A DNA stretch of 64,000 nucleotides, taken from NCBI RefSeq assembly GCF_000344685.1, contig NW_006920419.1, forward strand, positions 1,231,576-1,295,575. Reading direction: 5' to 3'. The stretch is from Gloeophyllum trabeum ATCC 11539. Lineage: Eukaryota; Basidiomycota; Agaricomycetes; Gloeophyllales; Gloeophyllaceae. The notes beneath the pieces were generated by a model. It made no database searches and was not told the origin of the DNA. It saw nothing but the letters and a program-made list of their open reading frames with translations. The translations under genes were made by a program, and so were the position numbers. Position 1 is the stretch's first letter. Every line of letters starts with the position of its first letter. This document shows positions 34,555 through 45,780 of this stretch, one piece after another.

Positions 34555-35515
34555 GTTGCGGCGGTGCGGACGGTTCACTAGTTCTTTTTTTCAGGAGGTT
34601 AGTTAGTTCGACGTGTCAGAATGGGAACGAGGCCTGACAGATATCCTCTGAGTACGCTTGTGGTCACGCAGCGCTCGTAAATCCCGCGGACTGCATCTCC
34701 AATCCTTGAGTTCCTACGCAACTCATGTATCGCTGATATGGACAATGTCGTGCGCACAATCCAGGCTGGTAAGACACTTCTCTGAAGCCACGCCTGCAGT
34801 GGATCGCCGCTTTCTCCTGCTCCTCACTAACTTAACTACGCCTCAAGGGCGGATCTCAGAGGTCGTTGCTGAGTGAATTGGCCCATGTCTGCTAGCTCTT
34901 ATTGCAGGGTCAGGCTTCTAGTTATAATTACTCGGAAACTATGGGTACCTGATGTACCTGATATCAACACGAGTCGCTCCGAGAATCGGTCCTGAGGGAT
35001 GTGTGTGCCTCTTTTTCGAACCCTGCCTTTCGTGCGCATCCTTCTCTACCTTGATTATCACGACTGCACTATTCAGGCGAAGGCCGTTCCTAGGCTGTAT
35101 GGAGCCCTTTATGCCCTTTGCTGTGTCTTGCTCGTAGCGACCAATGGACGACTGGAAACCCTCCGGACATCGCGGGTCATCTCGCGCGCCGCTCTGTCAT
35201 GCCTTTCTTCTTCGCTTGCAGACACTATGCCGTGGTGCAGAGATCCTCCTCACTCTTTACGGTATAATGGCATTATCATGAACAAGGCAAGGCAGAGGTA
35301 AGTATATCAACGGTTCCGAGTCTCACACTGTGCGGCGCATGACATTTGCGGGGCCCCATAGTAATACGCCACTATCGACCTGCCACTACCAAGTAATGGC
35401 AGCTCACGCGGTGAAACCTATTTTTCGGTCAACGGATGTTATTTAGAAGCTGATACGTTATCGTCTTCTATGCACGTCTCGCCTTCCAGAAGAATCCAAT
35501 AACTGCCGTCGGGAC
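34555..35515. other. intergenic region
   Basis: 961 bp between the methyltransferase and P450 pseudogene B. Short ORFs only, with no recognisable domain. Confidence 0.5.
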
Positions 35516-36978
35516 GACATTGTCTCTCGCCATTGTAGCACTTTTATTCGTACTCGCTGGGCTAAGTACTGCGACTCCCGCGAATACTTCCTTTGCCTCC
35601 TGGACCTCCGGGATGCCCCGTAATAGGGAATCTTTTCGATTTACCTGTAGTGCACTCATGGCTAACATGCGATAACCGGGCTAAGGCTACGGTGAGTTAT
35701 CACTTACACTGGACCATGGATACGATTTCACCGGAAGGCGGGGACCAGGTGACCTAGCGTCTGTCCGTGCTTTGGTCGCAATATAATTATTCTCGGGTCC
35801 TACAAAAGCCGTGGATTTGCTGCAGACTAGGTCTATGATCTACTTAAGTCGGCCCGATGCATCCAGGGTGAACGATCTGTAGGTGCAGTGGCATTTTCGA
35901 CAATCGATTTCCTAACCACTGCCGTAGAAGGAGAGATGGAGAAAGCATTGGCGGGCCTTCTATCAGTTTCTCAATTCAGAGGTTTACCAGAAGTACCGGG
36001 ACGTTATCTGCGGAAGTCGCGAGCAATGCTGGACCGCTTGCTCCAAGATCCTTCCAACACTAGTGAGCCATACCGGGTTGAGCTTATGAGTGGAGTTAAA
36101 TATATTTCAATATAGTATGTCCGGATCTTTAGTAACGGACGTCTCATATGGCGTCTCTGGGACAGCAGATGAGACCGGTACCTCATAATTGTGGAGAGGG
36201 CCTTATATGCACTCTTGCCTATCGTTACCCCTGTGACCTGCCGGTTCGTATGTATGACAGCGCCGTGGTAAATCCCCCATAACTGAGACATCCTTTAGTG
36301 AAGTACATTCCGAGCTGGTTACCTAGCAGGGTTCCAACGCAGGGCGGGGGTATGGAGGCAGTTGGCACTGGACATGCGTGAATACTTGTGAGTTCCCCCG
36401 AGATAATTTATATCCCACAATGAATTGACGTGCAGATTTCAGGCCAGAAACATCGCCATCAATGACGACTGTACCGGAAGCATCTGAGGCCCCGGATCAG
36501 CAAGAAGCAGATATGTTGGCGAGAAGCACCGCGTTAATAGGATATGTAGGTAAGTCCCAAAGTACATACCGATCCAGCTTATATTTCACTTATACGGTAG
36601 GCTTATGCACGCGGAGACCTCAAGTACTGACGACGAACACGGAAGGTCGATACTACACGACCCTGAAGTGTACCCTGATGCAGAAACCTTTGAACCGGAA
36701 CGGTTCATCGAGAGGGGCAGGCTAGACCTAACTGGCAAGGATTCTGACGAAGCAGTGTTCGAATTTGGTCTCCGGTAAGCCCTAACCTCCGGCACAGTCG
36801 GCATGTCTGTTCTAATACGGGACCTTCTAGAGTTTGCCACGGTAGATGGGATGCCAATGACTTGAATTATCTCCTCGTCTCCCAGGTCCTCGCTTGTTTC
36901 GTATTCACAGCCCCTTGTGACGTGCAGGACAGGCCTGAGCATCTTGCTCCAGATTTCTCGTCTGGTGTTATTTCGTAA
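35516..36978 (+). pseudogene. P450 pseudogene B
   Basis: Plus-strand relative of the intact P450. At 35516-35650 the anchor and the proline-rich hinge (PPGPPG-PVIGNLFDLP) can be read only in shifted frames. From 35750, GDLASVRALVAI is followed by a stop. The segment corresponding to NSAVCPKYRDV and the PSKF region contains more frameshifts. The haem-loop area is altered: EFGLR, intron, VCHGRWDAND keeps a Cys, but the canonical FGxGxRxCxG is degraded. The final LAPDFSSGVIS and stop are intact. Part of the mirrored P450-AKR module. Confidence 0.85.
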
Positions 36979-37727
36979 GTTATTCCTGTACATGTTAACG
37001 AGGTTAAGAGACTTCGCTCCTAGCATTGCAGATCCATTTGAATGTCGTCTCAAGCCCCGTTTGGATGCGACACGGCATCTAATCCTACATTCACAGTTGC
37101 AGGTTCACAGTTGCAGGTGCATGCCGAATGAGGTAGAATGACGAACAGCTTCCTGGCAGATCTTCAGGGCGTACTTATTATATCAAGGGTCTGAACATAC
37201 AGTATGCTTCGGGATCGGCTGGAACTATGTTCAAAACTACAACACTATGTACGGCCATCGATTCGTATCCTGATGGCATAGCATTGCACCGATACAGTAT
37301 TTACAGATCCATCTGCAAACAAGGATCGATGATTCTTTCTTATCTGCTAAGCGGCATGCAGTGCCTCTCCTATGACCACGCATCCTGGCGGCAGTGGTGG
37401 GTATTCAGACGTGCACTTTACAACTTAATAATCTTCGGGAAGCTATCTTCAGGGGCTGTCGGAGGATACATCCCCCCGTATTTGCCTGATCAAGATCTTA
37501 CCACGGCATCGCACGGCGTCTGACTGAAAACATACCTCCACCACATGATGCATTGTCGTTCTTCTCAGTCTCCTGCGTTCTCTGGAGCTGATAAACGGTG
37601 GTAAGGAAGAGTGCAGCACGCGTTCCAATGGCAAGGCCTATACCACCCCTCGGCTTTATAAGCGGCAGGGAAATGAAAGAATAAGTCCTCAACGGACGTA
37701 CAGTAAATCGTCTCTGCTGTATCCGTC
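36979..37727. other. spacer between P450 pseudogene B and AKR3
   Basis: 749 bp. A 14-bp unit TTCACAGTTGCAGG is tandemly doubled at 37090-37117. Sequence around 37055 (gccccgtttggatgcga) resembles the 3' flank of the intact P450 around 42634, so the ancestral duplication included the 3' flank. Confidence 0.5.
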
Positions 37728-39020
37728 ATGTCGCCATTGCCTACGCGTAAAATCGGAGAGGATTCTGTCACCGCCATTGGCTATGGAGCGATGGGTATAG
37801 CTGCTCACTACGGCAAGCCCTTGCCTGATGAAGATCGCCTCAAGGTACAGAGCACAAGTACCCCTAATATAGTTCCTGTTGAGCTGATATAGTTTCATCA
37901 GTTTCTTGACTTACTGTTCGAGAGCGGCTGCACCAATTGGGACACAGCGAACTCCTACAACGACTCGGAGGAACTGATTGGTAAATGGTATGTATCCTCT
38001 GGAGATAGGGTTTATTGTCTGACTGGTCAGGCTCGACAAAACTGGAAAACGAAAGGACATCTTCCTCGCTACCAAGTTCGGCTTCGCTCGCCAGCCGGAT
38101 CGCCTAATCAATGGCGAGCCAGAATATGTCAGGGAGTGCATAGAGAAGTCATTGAAGAGATTACGCACGGACTACGTTGATCTCTACTATCTTCACCGGT
38201 ATGCACGCCAGTTCCATTGAAGATTGATCTTGGTCTGACCTTCGGACAGTGCTGACCCGAAAGTACCCATTGAGCTGACTGTCGGGGCTATGGCTGAACT
38301 CGTCAAAGAAGGGAAAGTGAGGTACCTCGGGTTGTCCGAGATATCCTCGGCTACCTTGCGACGAGCACATGCAGTGCACCCGATCGCCGCTATCGAAGTG
38401 GAATACTCCCCATTCACCCTGGATATTGAAGACGAGAAGATCGGCCTCTTGAAGACGGCTCGGGAATTGGGCGTCAAAATCGTCGCTTATAGCCCGTTAG
38501 GCAGAGGCCTACTGACTGGGAGATTCGTGAGTGATGTATTGCCCCTACTTAGTGCAGGACTTCATTTGACCATAAGCTGTTCGCCACAGAGATCTCCTGA
38601 TGACTTCTCTGAAGGTGATTGGCGTAGAAGTGTCCCTAGATACTCGAGGGAGAACTTTCCCAACATCCTCAAGCTCGCAGATGGATTGAAAACCATTGGT
38701 GAACGGCATGGTGCGACGGCTGGGCAAGTTGCCCTCGCCTGGCTCTTAGCTCAAGGCGACGACGTCATCCCCATCCCAGGGACGACAAAGGTTGAGGTCA
38801 GCGTCATTATTCTTCGTGAAGGCATAGTAATTCGCTCATCCCGGCCGCACAGAACCTGCGAGAGAACTTAGGTGCTACATCGATTAAGCTTACAGAGGAG
38901 GAAATTCAGGAGATTCGGATTTTGGCTGAGAAGTCCGATTCCGCGCAAGGAACACGGTATCCTCCGGGAATGGTTGAGACGCTCTACGCCGACACTCCCG
39001 CTTTGGCAAATCAGATGTGA
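37728..39020 (+). CDS. AKR3, aldo-keto reductase
   Basis: Model join(37728..37844,37902..37987,38031..38198,38250..38526,38590..38796,38853..39020), 340 aa. Full tetrad as in AKR2 (Asp, Tyr in NWDTANSY; Lys in [12 protein letters not shown]; His in YYLHR). Motifs [42 protein letters not shown] and [11 protein letters not shown] are conserved. The C-terminal exon is two codons longer than that of AKR2. No lesion seen. Transcribed in the same direction as P450 pseudogene B before it and the intact P450 after it, so AKR3 and that P450 could work in one pathway (inference). Substrate unknown. Confidence 0.92.
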
Positions 39021-39473
39021 GCGTCCACGAATGTATGTTGTGAACGTCTGTAAGGTGCAAGCAACGAGACCCGATTCGGAGCTTATCGTACGCTCTCGGG
39101 GGGTGATTAGCACCAAATTGGTACTATCACCTTTCCCTAATTATCGTGTGTCGGGAGACCTAGCGGTAGCGATCAGATAGGTACCTGGAATGCGAAAGCA
39201 GGGATCAAAGGCTGGGATGGCTCGGATGAGATTAGACAGTGACCACGAAACCCGTGGAAGCGCCGTCAACCGTCTCCTAGCGTACTATACCTTGCGGATC
39301 GAAGCTGGTACCGGATGAGTCCCGGCTGACTGTAAAACGATAGCATCTAGTCGTATTTTTACTCATAGCGGTAGCTCCAAAACCAAGCACTAGGCCTGAA
39401 TTTATGAGTCTTCGCGGCCAGCTGGACGTTGGCGGCGTGAGCCAAAGGATGTCATACGTACGCACATCCGAGT

Positions 39474-39582
39474 CGGGAGTTGCAGTCTTCAGGACCGGGA
39501 ATATTATAGGAACCAGACAATCAGAGCCCGCGGAATTCACTTTCGTACAATCTTTTGCTGCCCCTAAAGACTGCAACTCCCG
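39474..39582. repeat. 20-bp inverted repeat
   Basis: CGGGAGTTGCAGTCTTCAGG at 39474-39493 is the reverse complement of 39563-39582 with one mismatch; the loop is 69 nt. It could form a hairpin transcript or be the ends of a very short MITE. Confidence 0.55.
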
Positions 39583-40010
39583 CAGTCCGTACCGCGTTTT
39601 GTAGCAGCAGCGAAAACCTCAACTTTCGCAATCGTTTTGCAACTGACTACCAGCTCTCCCTCGCCAGGCGTATATGAAAGCGTCCCACCGAGTGATGGTG
39701 AATGTTCTGAATACGTCGTCGCACACAGCGGTGAGCGCGGACTGAGATAACAGAACTTGATAAAGCTGGCTCGCGGCAGAACAAAGTGTCAAGTTGCCAC
39801 AATCATCTATAAATAGATGCAGCTCGTGAGTCCTGCTCAATACTGCAGAAATACGGACGTGACCTCGTCTGAAAACAACTCGTTTCCACTGCCGCTCACT
39901 GGCAATCCGGTTCAGTGAGATACTCGTATATCTGCCACTAAGCGCTAACTCAGCCCCCGTTTTTAGTATGCATTCTTCATCAACCGGCCAGTGGATGATA
40001 CGGGTCCTGC

Positions 40011-40227
40011 GAGATGTTCTGATTCAGCATGAGAGGCAGTTTAAACTTTGCTAGTTGAGGCAAGACTTGCTTCATGGGGGCAACCCATGGACGACGGTAA
40101 ACATTCCCGCTGTCTGCGCATAATATCTCTAGCAGAGATGTTCTGATTCAGCATGAGAAGTAGGTTCGGTTCTACCGTGTTGAGGCAAGACTTGCTTCAT
40201 GGTGGTACCCAATGAACGACTGTAAAC
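40011..40227. repeat. 92-bp direct repeat, two copies
   Basis: Copies at 40011-40102 and 40135-40227, offset by 124 bp. The first 23 bases (gagatgttctgattcagcat and beyond) and the block ttgaggcaagacttgcttca are identical, with a variable stretch between. Lies about 320-540 bp upstream of the P450 start codon. Confidence 0.7.
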
Positions 40228-40550
40228 TTTTTCGGCTACGTTTCACTCCACTGCCGGTCAATCAACTACTCCCGCCCTAGTTGCATTGCTAACGTTTGAG
40301 ACTACTAGATCAGCCACAAGTACGTGGACCCTCGATCCGACTCCGACGTCTCCGATCTGGAGCTGACGATGTGCACGGCCACAAGATGTCCCTGAACTCA
40401 AACTGACATGCAGGCCTCCGGCAGATAATGTGGCGAAACCTAGTGTTGCTCCAAGGATGGTGTCATAAAAGACGGTAGTTTCCATGGTACTGGGACCTTG
40501 TCCTGGTCTGCGCCTCACATAGCCCGGATAATCGATTACTTTCTGAGAAG

Positions 40551-42549
40551 ATGATGTCCTGGCTCATCATCATATCGTTATTCTTTGTGCTCGTAGGGCT
40601 CAGGTACTCAAGGCTTAGCGGCAGGAATCCGCGACGGCTCCCTTTGCCTCCTGGGCCTCCGGGCTGGCCAATCATCGGGAAATTGTTCGATCTTCCTCAT
40701 GTACACCCCGAACTCACTTACGATAAATGGGTCAAGCTATATGGTACGCTACTTGTGCTAGCTGGTGGGCACATGCTGACCACTGTTGCGCGAGGTTCAG
40801 GTGACCTGGTATCCGTACGCATCATGGGTCAACACATGATCATCCTCGGCTCGCTGAAAAGAGCTCAAGATTTACTGGAAACTAGGTCTACGATATACTC
40901 GAGTCGTCCGGCTGCTCCCATGGTGAATGACCTGTAAGCCGTCTAGTACTCCGATGATCAGTGTCTTGACTACTGCGGCAGAATTGGCTGGAACTGGAAT
41001 ACATCCCTTATGCCGTACGGAGATAAATGGAGAAAGCATAGACGGTCGTTCCACCAGTTCTTCAATTCAGCGGTGTGCCCGAAATATCGGGACGTTCAAG
41101 TACGGGAGTCGCATGAGATGCTAGGCCGCCTTCTTCAAGACCCTTCCAAATTCTTGGAGCACACGCACTAGTGAGTTATTTCAACAGTTTCTGAGAGTAG
41201 TTGACTGTAACCGCCGTCTATATTAAAGTGCGTTCGGTGCCCTAGTCATGGGTGTCTCATATGGCATCTCTCAGAGGGACGACATAGATAAGTATCTGAA
41301 AATCGTGGTGAAGGGCAGTGAACCAATGGTGGAAGCGGTCACACCCGGTGCTTTCCTCGTCGATCTATTACCCATTTGTACTCGCCCTTACTTCTTGGTC
41401 TGACCCTCATTACTAAGCAATCATTTCTCTCCAGTGAAGTATATTCCTACCTGGTTCCCATTCGCAAGCTTTAAACGTAAGGCAGTGATATGGAAGCAGT
41501 GGGGATTGGACATGCGAGATATACCGTATGAGGAGACTAAGGAGAGATTTGTGAGTTCCATCCAGGCAGAACATCTTCCAGATCAATCTGACGCACAGCT
41601 TCAGGTTAAGGGTGAAGCATTGCCGTCGGTGGCTTCGACGCTGATTCACAAAGTCTTGCAAGACCCCGATCAGAAGCAAGCAGATGTCCTCGCCAGAAGC
41701 ACTGCCGCATTAGGATATGTTGGTACGCTATGATATTGTGTATATGGGTCCGCTGATATTTATCTCCAAGTATATCATAGCTGGAACAGATACTGTTGGT
41801 CTTAAACTTCTTCAATGTTTTATATGACCTAATCTGCTTCAGATCACGGCATTCACCCGGAACTTCTTCCTAGCAATGGCGAATAATCCTTATGTTCAGC
41901 GCAAGGCGCAAGAAGAACTGGATGCAGTCGTGGGATATGGTCGACTGCCTGAGTTCAAGGACCAAATTAACCTGCCATATGTGTGTGCGATCATCAAGGA
42001 AGTTCACAGGTGGCGGCCTGTAATACCATACGGTAATCCAACCACATTTTGCCCTTCTCGCATGGTTGATGCATATTATTCTAGGCTTTCCTCACATGTC
42101 TGTCTCTGATGACGAGTATGAAGGGTATTTCATACCGTCGGGCTCTGTGATAGTCCCCAACGTTTGGTATGTCGTTCTGTTCCGCGAAGAACCTGTGAAT
42201 GCTGACGATCCAACCGGAAGGTCGATTTTACACAACCCTGAAGTTTATTATGAACCCGAAAGGTTTGAACCAGACCGATTCATTAAGGATGGCAAGTTGG
42301 ACTTGACTGGCAAGGATCCTGAAGATGTGGCATTCGGATTTGGTCGCCGGTAAGTCGCACCATGCATCCTTCGGCACACCTGCTCTTACCTTGTCCATTA
42401 GAGTCTGCCAGGGTAGATGGTTTGCTAATGACTGGCTGTTTCTCATCGTATCCCATATCCTTGCCTGTTTCGTCATCGAGGCGCCTCGCGATGCGGAGGG
42501 CAAACCCGTGCGCCTTGCCCCAGAATACTCATCCGGTCTCGTCTCGTAA
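40551..42549 (+). CDS. cytochrome P450 monooxygenase (intact copy)
   Basis: Ten exons: 40551..40743, 40801..40933, 40982..41170, 41229..41377, 41435..41722, 41781..41794, 41843..42032, 42085..42166, 42221..42349, 42402..42549; all phases agree, 504 aa. Microsomal class II P450: N-terminal anchor MMSWLIIISLFFVLVGL, hinge PLPPGPPGWPIIG, I-helix A-G-T-D-T (318-322), ExxR at 375-378 (KEVHRW), PERF-type EPERFEPDRF, and haem loop FGFGRRVCQG with the ligand Cys458. The sixth exon is only 14 nt and carries the I-helix motif. Resembles the CYP5144/OrdA-like expansion of Agaricomycetes, but the family number is not assignable by eye. Needs a P450 reductase encoded elsewhere. It is the only P450 here without lesions. 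Confidence 0.87.
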
Positions 42550-43143
42550 GCAACCCCAGTGCATATTAATCAGTCTGAGAGGTTGAGTGACCTACCTCCG
42601 CTAGGATGGCTGATAGCTTTGAATGCAACGTTAGGCCCCGTTCGGAAGCGATGCAGGAATTGATTTTGCATTTGCAAGAAGAGGATTAATAAGATACATC
42701 GCCTGGCATGGCTTAGAATCTCGAATATTGTCTGTTCATTCATGTTGTCTATGCTACAATCCCTCCACACAATATATGATCGTGGCTGCACCGCCTTTAT
42801 TTAATGCAGGGAGAAACAAAGGTTTGATAAGGCAAAGGCAAATGCCGGGTTCTTTCTGACGGACCCGCTAAGTCCGGCTCTCATCGACCAGCATATCACT
42901 GTCATAGAGTCGTCGCTCTTAACGTCAAATCGCCAAGCCTCGATTCTCATGTGCGTTCGGATCACTGTGGTCCATTGGGATCAGATATCAAAGACAGCGC
43001 TAACTTTGGTTCTTTTTCCCAAGTTGTGTCTCCCGTGCCCTGTCTGGTATCGGGCTGAATCTCCTGCCTGGCTAAACACTTCACATCACGCTGCAGAAAC
43101 ACTTACAGTTGCAGATAGATCGTTCATACTACCCACGAGCGAG
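42550..43143. other. intergenic spacer
   Basis: 594 bp. The first 100 bp still resemble the 3' flank of P450 pseudogene B. Nothing else recognised. Confidence 0.5.
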
Positions 43144-43989
43144 ATGGTCGTTCAGCTGCCAGTCGAGATTCTCGATAAGATCTTCCGCTTCGTGATGGAT
43201 GCGAGGCCTGATAGGCCTCAGAGTGAGTTACAAACTATAAGAGCAGCACGCCACGATCTGGCCAGTCTCGTCCTAACCTGTTGTGGATTTTGCCAGCCAG
43301 CGTTGGACGTCCTATGGCGGTCAATGGAAAGCCCCCTCCCTTTACTGTGGCTGTTGGGATCAGCACTCGCCTTGAGAACAAACGAATATGGATACCCAGT
43401 CGTGCCAGAAGACTACGTGCGATATCCTTGTTTCGTTCCCATTCTACTCCCTGAACTCTTTTCTTCAGATATTGTGCCAACCGGTGATATGCACTGACAC
43501 ACAACAATCACCAAGGACCAAAGGAAATAAACCTAGACCCCGTGATATGGGTGAAGGCGGTCCGAGACAACTGAAGGGTATTTAATAGTTCGAGGGGGAA
43601 AGGAGGAGTAAGACGCCGTAGGGTAGTCCGTAGGAAGACCTAGAAAAATAAAACAAAACCTTGACGCCTGAAACAAACACTAAGGGACGCTCCGGAGTAT
43701 TTATCTCCGGAAAATCGCAGACAAAGTCGCAAACCACGAAACCGAGTGTAGGTTCGGGCCCACGGGAGTAGAAATTGCTAGAGAAACTTGGTTAATTTTA
43801 TTTCACTATGCGAGACTCACCGGAGCTAGTTGGATCGATGGCGGAGATAATTCACTCGACGAGTCAGGCCTATTGGCAAAGCTAGGATCGGCTATAATTC
43901 GCTAAGTTCGACGCTTTCGAACTTCTCGGGTCGCTGAGATCGTAATGCTAATTCTCTGAGATGGTGAAGTCGAAACTTATTTTTCTGTA

Positions 43990-44479
43990 TGCTACTTTGT
44001 ACAATTTATACTACAGGAATGGCTTTGCGACCGTTCGGAGATAAATAACAAATAAACGCCGCTACCCACAGGATTGCTCAGCACTTTCCTCCGCTATACC
44101 ATATACCATACGACTCTCTTGCGCTCCCACTTGCTCTTTCCAGCCCCTATAGGTCGCCTCGACGCTTCACCACCTGACCCAAGCGGTCCCATCACTCCGT
44201 GCGACACGCCGGTCACGTGTTAATTACCTCCGGCCGTTTGCTGACTGATGCTGACCTTATGGTGACTCGTATGCGTCCGCACCTTCGGTATCTTGACGGA
44301 AACGAGGGGGAGTGAGTGCTGGAGGGTGGGCATGAGGAAGACGCCCCTCGATAGAAGTGTCCGCGGGTCCCGGATCTAACGCAGCTAGAAGTCGCATTGG
44401 TTAAGTAACTCCGGAGCTTCGGTGCGCGAGATAAATCGCTGATGGGTCCGAGTACGCCTCGAGGGTGTTGGGAAGTCCG
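43990..44479. repeat. direct repeat copy 1 (left of N gap)
   Basis: 490 bp ending exactly at the first N. Identical to 45053-45545 apart from three single-base length differences. Confidence 0.9.
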
Positions 44480-45052
44480 NNNNNNNNNNNNNNNNNNNNN
44501 NNNNNNNNNNNNNNNNNNNNNNNNNNNNNNNNNNNNNNNNNNNNNNNNNNNNNNNNNNNNNNNNNNNNNNNNNNNNNNNNNNNNNNNNNNNNNNNNNNNN
44601 NNNNNNNNNNNNNNNNNNNNNNNNNNNNNNNNNNNNNNNNNNNNNNNNNNNNNNNNNNNNNNNNNNNNNNNNNNNNNNNNNNNNNNNNNNNNNNNNNNNN
44701 NNNNNNNNNNNNNNNNNNNNNNNNNNNNNNNNNNNNNNNNNNNNNNNNNNNNNNNNNNNNNNNNNNNNNNNNNNNNNNNNNNNNNNNNNNNNNNNNNNNN
44801 NNNNNNNNNNNNNNNNNNNNNNNNNNNNNNNNNNNNNNNNNNNNNNNNNNNNNNNNNNNNNNNNNNNNNNNNNNNNNNNNNNNNNNNNNNNNNNNNNNNN
44901 NNNNNNNNNNNNNNNNNNNNNNNNNNNNNNNNNNNNNNNNNNNNNNNNNNNNNNNNNNNNNNNNNNNNNNNNNNNNNNNNNNNNNNNNNNNNNNNNNNNN
45001 NNNNNNNNNNNNNNNNNNNNNNNNNNNNNNNNNNNNNNNNNNNNNNNNNNNN
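44480..45052. other. assembly gap (573 N)
   Basis: Run of N between the two direct repeat copies; length probably nominal. Confidence 0.95.
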
Positions 45053-45545
45053 TGCTACTTTGTACAATTTATACTACAGGAATGGCTTTGCGACCGTTCG
45101 GAGATAAATAACAAAATAAACGCCGCTACCCACAGGATTGCTCAGCACTTTCCTCCGCTATACCATATACCATACGACTCTCTTGCGCTCCCACTTGCTC
45201 TTTCCAGCCCCTATAGGTCGCCTCGACGCTTCACCACCTGACCCAAGCGGTCCCATCACTCCGTGCGACACGCCGGTCACGTGTTAATTACCTCCGGCCG
45301 TTTGCTGACTGATGCTGACCTTATGGTGACTCGTATGCGTCCGCACCTTCGGTATCTTGACGGAAACGAGGGGGAGTGAGTGCTGGAGGGTGGGCATGAG
45401 GAAGACGCCCCTCGATAGAAGTGTCCGCGGGTCCCGGATCTAACGCAGCTAGAAGTCGCATTGGTTAAGTAACTCCGGAGCTTCGGTGCGCGGAGATAAA
45501 TCGCTGAATGGGTCCGAGTACGCCTCGAGGGTGTTGGGAAGTCCG
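45053..45545. repeat. direct repeat copy 2 (right of N gap)
   Basis: 493 bp starting exactly after the last N; has one extra A, one extra G and one more A relative to copy 1. Confidence 0.9.
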
Positions 45546-45780
45546 GAGCTAAATAGAAAAAGTCTTTTAGAGCCCATAGAAGCCTAGAGGCGTGCGAGCG
45601 CTGTGTCGAATAAGCTCCGGGGCACTTGTATGATGTGCTGAATCCGCGTTTTCGGGGGTCAGACGATCCTGAGGCTTATCACCGGTATCGGACGAGCAGT
45701 GGTTTCGCTTTGATAGCTATGCAGAGCGTATCCGCACTCTGGCGCCACTGACCGGCTGATGAGTCCAGCCATCTTCCACC

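Larger units (their letters stand above)
39021..40550. other. AKR3-P450 intergenic region
   Basis: 1.53 kb, no gene. Contains a 20-bp inverted repeat (39474-39493 with 39563-39582) and a 92-bp direct repeat (40011 and 40135), listed separately. Confidence 0.55.
43486..45680. mobile_element. insertion in F-box exon 2, flanked by ACCGGT
   Basis: Bounded by the 6-bp direct repeat ACCGGT; the ends are GATATGC and GCTTATC, a weak inverted pair. The interior is non-coding and has promoter-like TATA stretches (tataccatataccata), reminiscent of an LTR. Nominal length is 2195 bp including the N gap. If the flanking copies around the gap are one sequence, the real length is about 1.13 kb. A 6-bp duplication would fit an LTR element, but TG..CA termini are absent; class unresolved. 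Confidence 0.5.

Noticed and set aside
43990..45545. LTR retrotransposon with two LTRs around the N gap
   Set aside because: Copies lack TG..CA ends, both abut the gap exactly, and differ only by run-length errors; contig overlap is more likely, though not proven.
43492..45700. CACTA-type transposon (CACTG at 43492, CAGTG at 45696)
   Set aside because: No 2-3 bp duplication next to these words and no extended inverted ends; the ACCGGT boundaries restore the reading frame and explain the insertion better.
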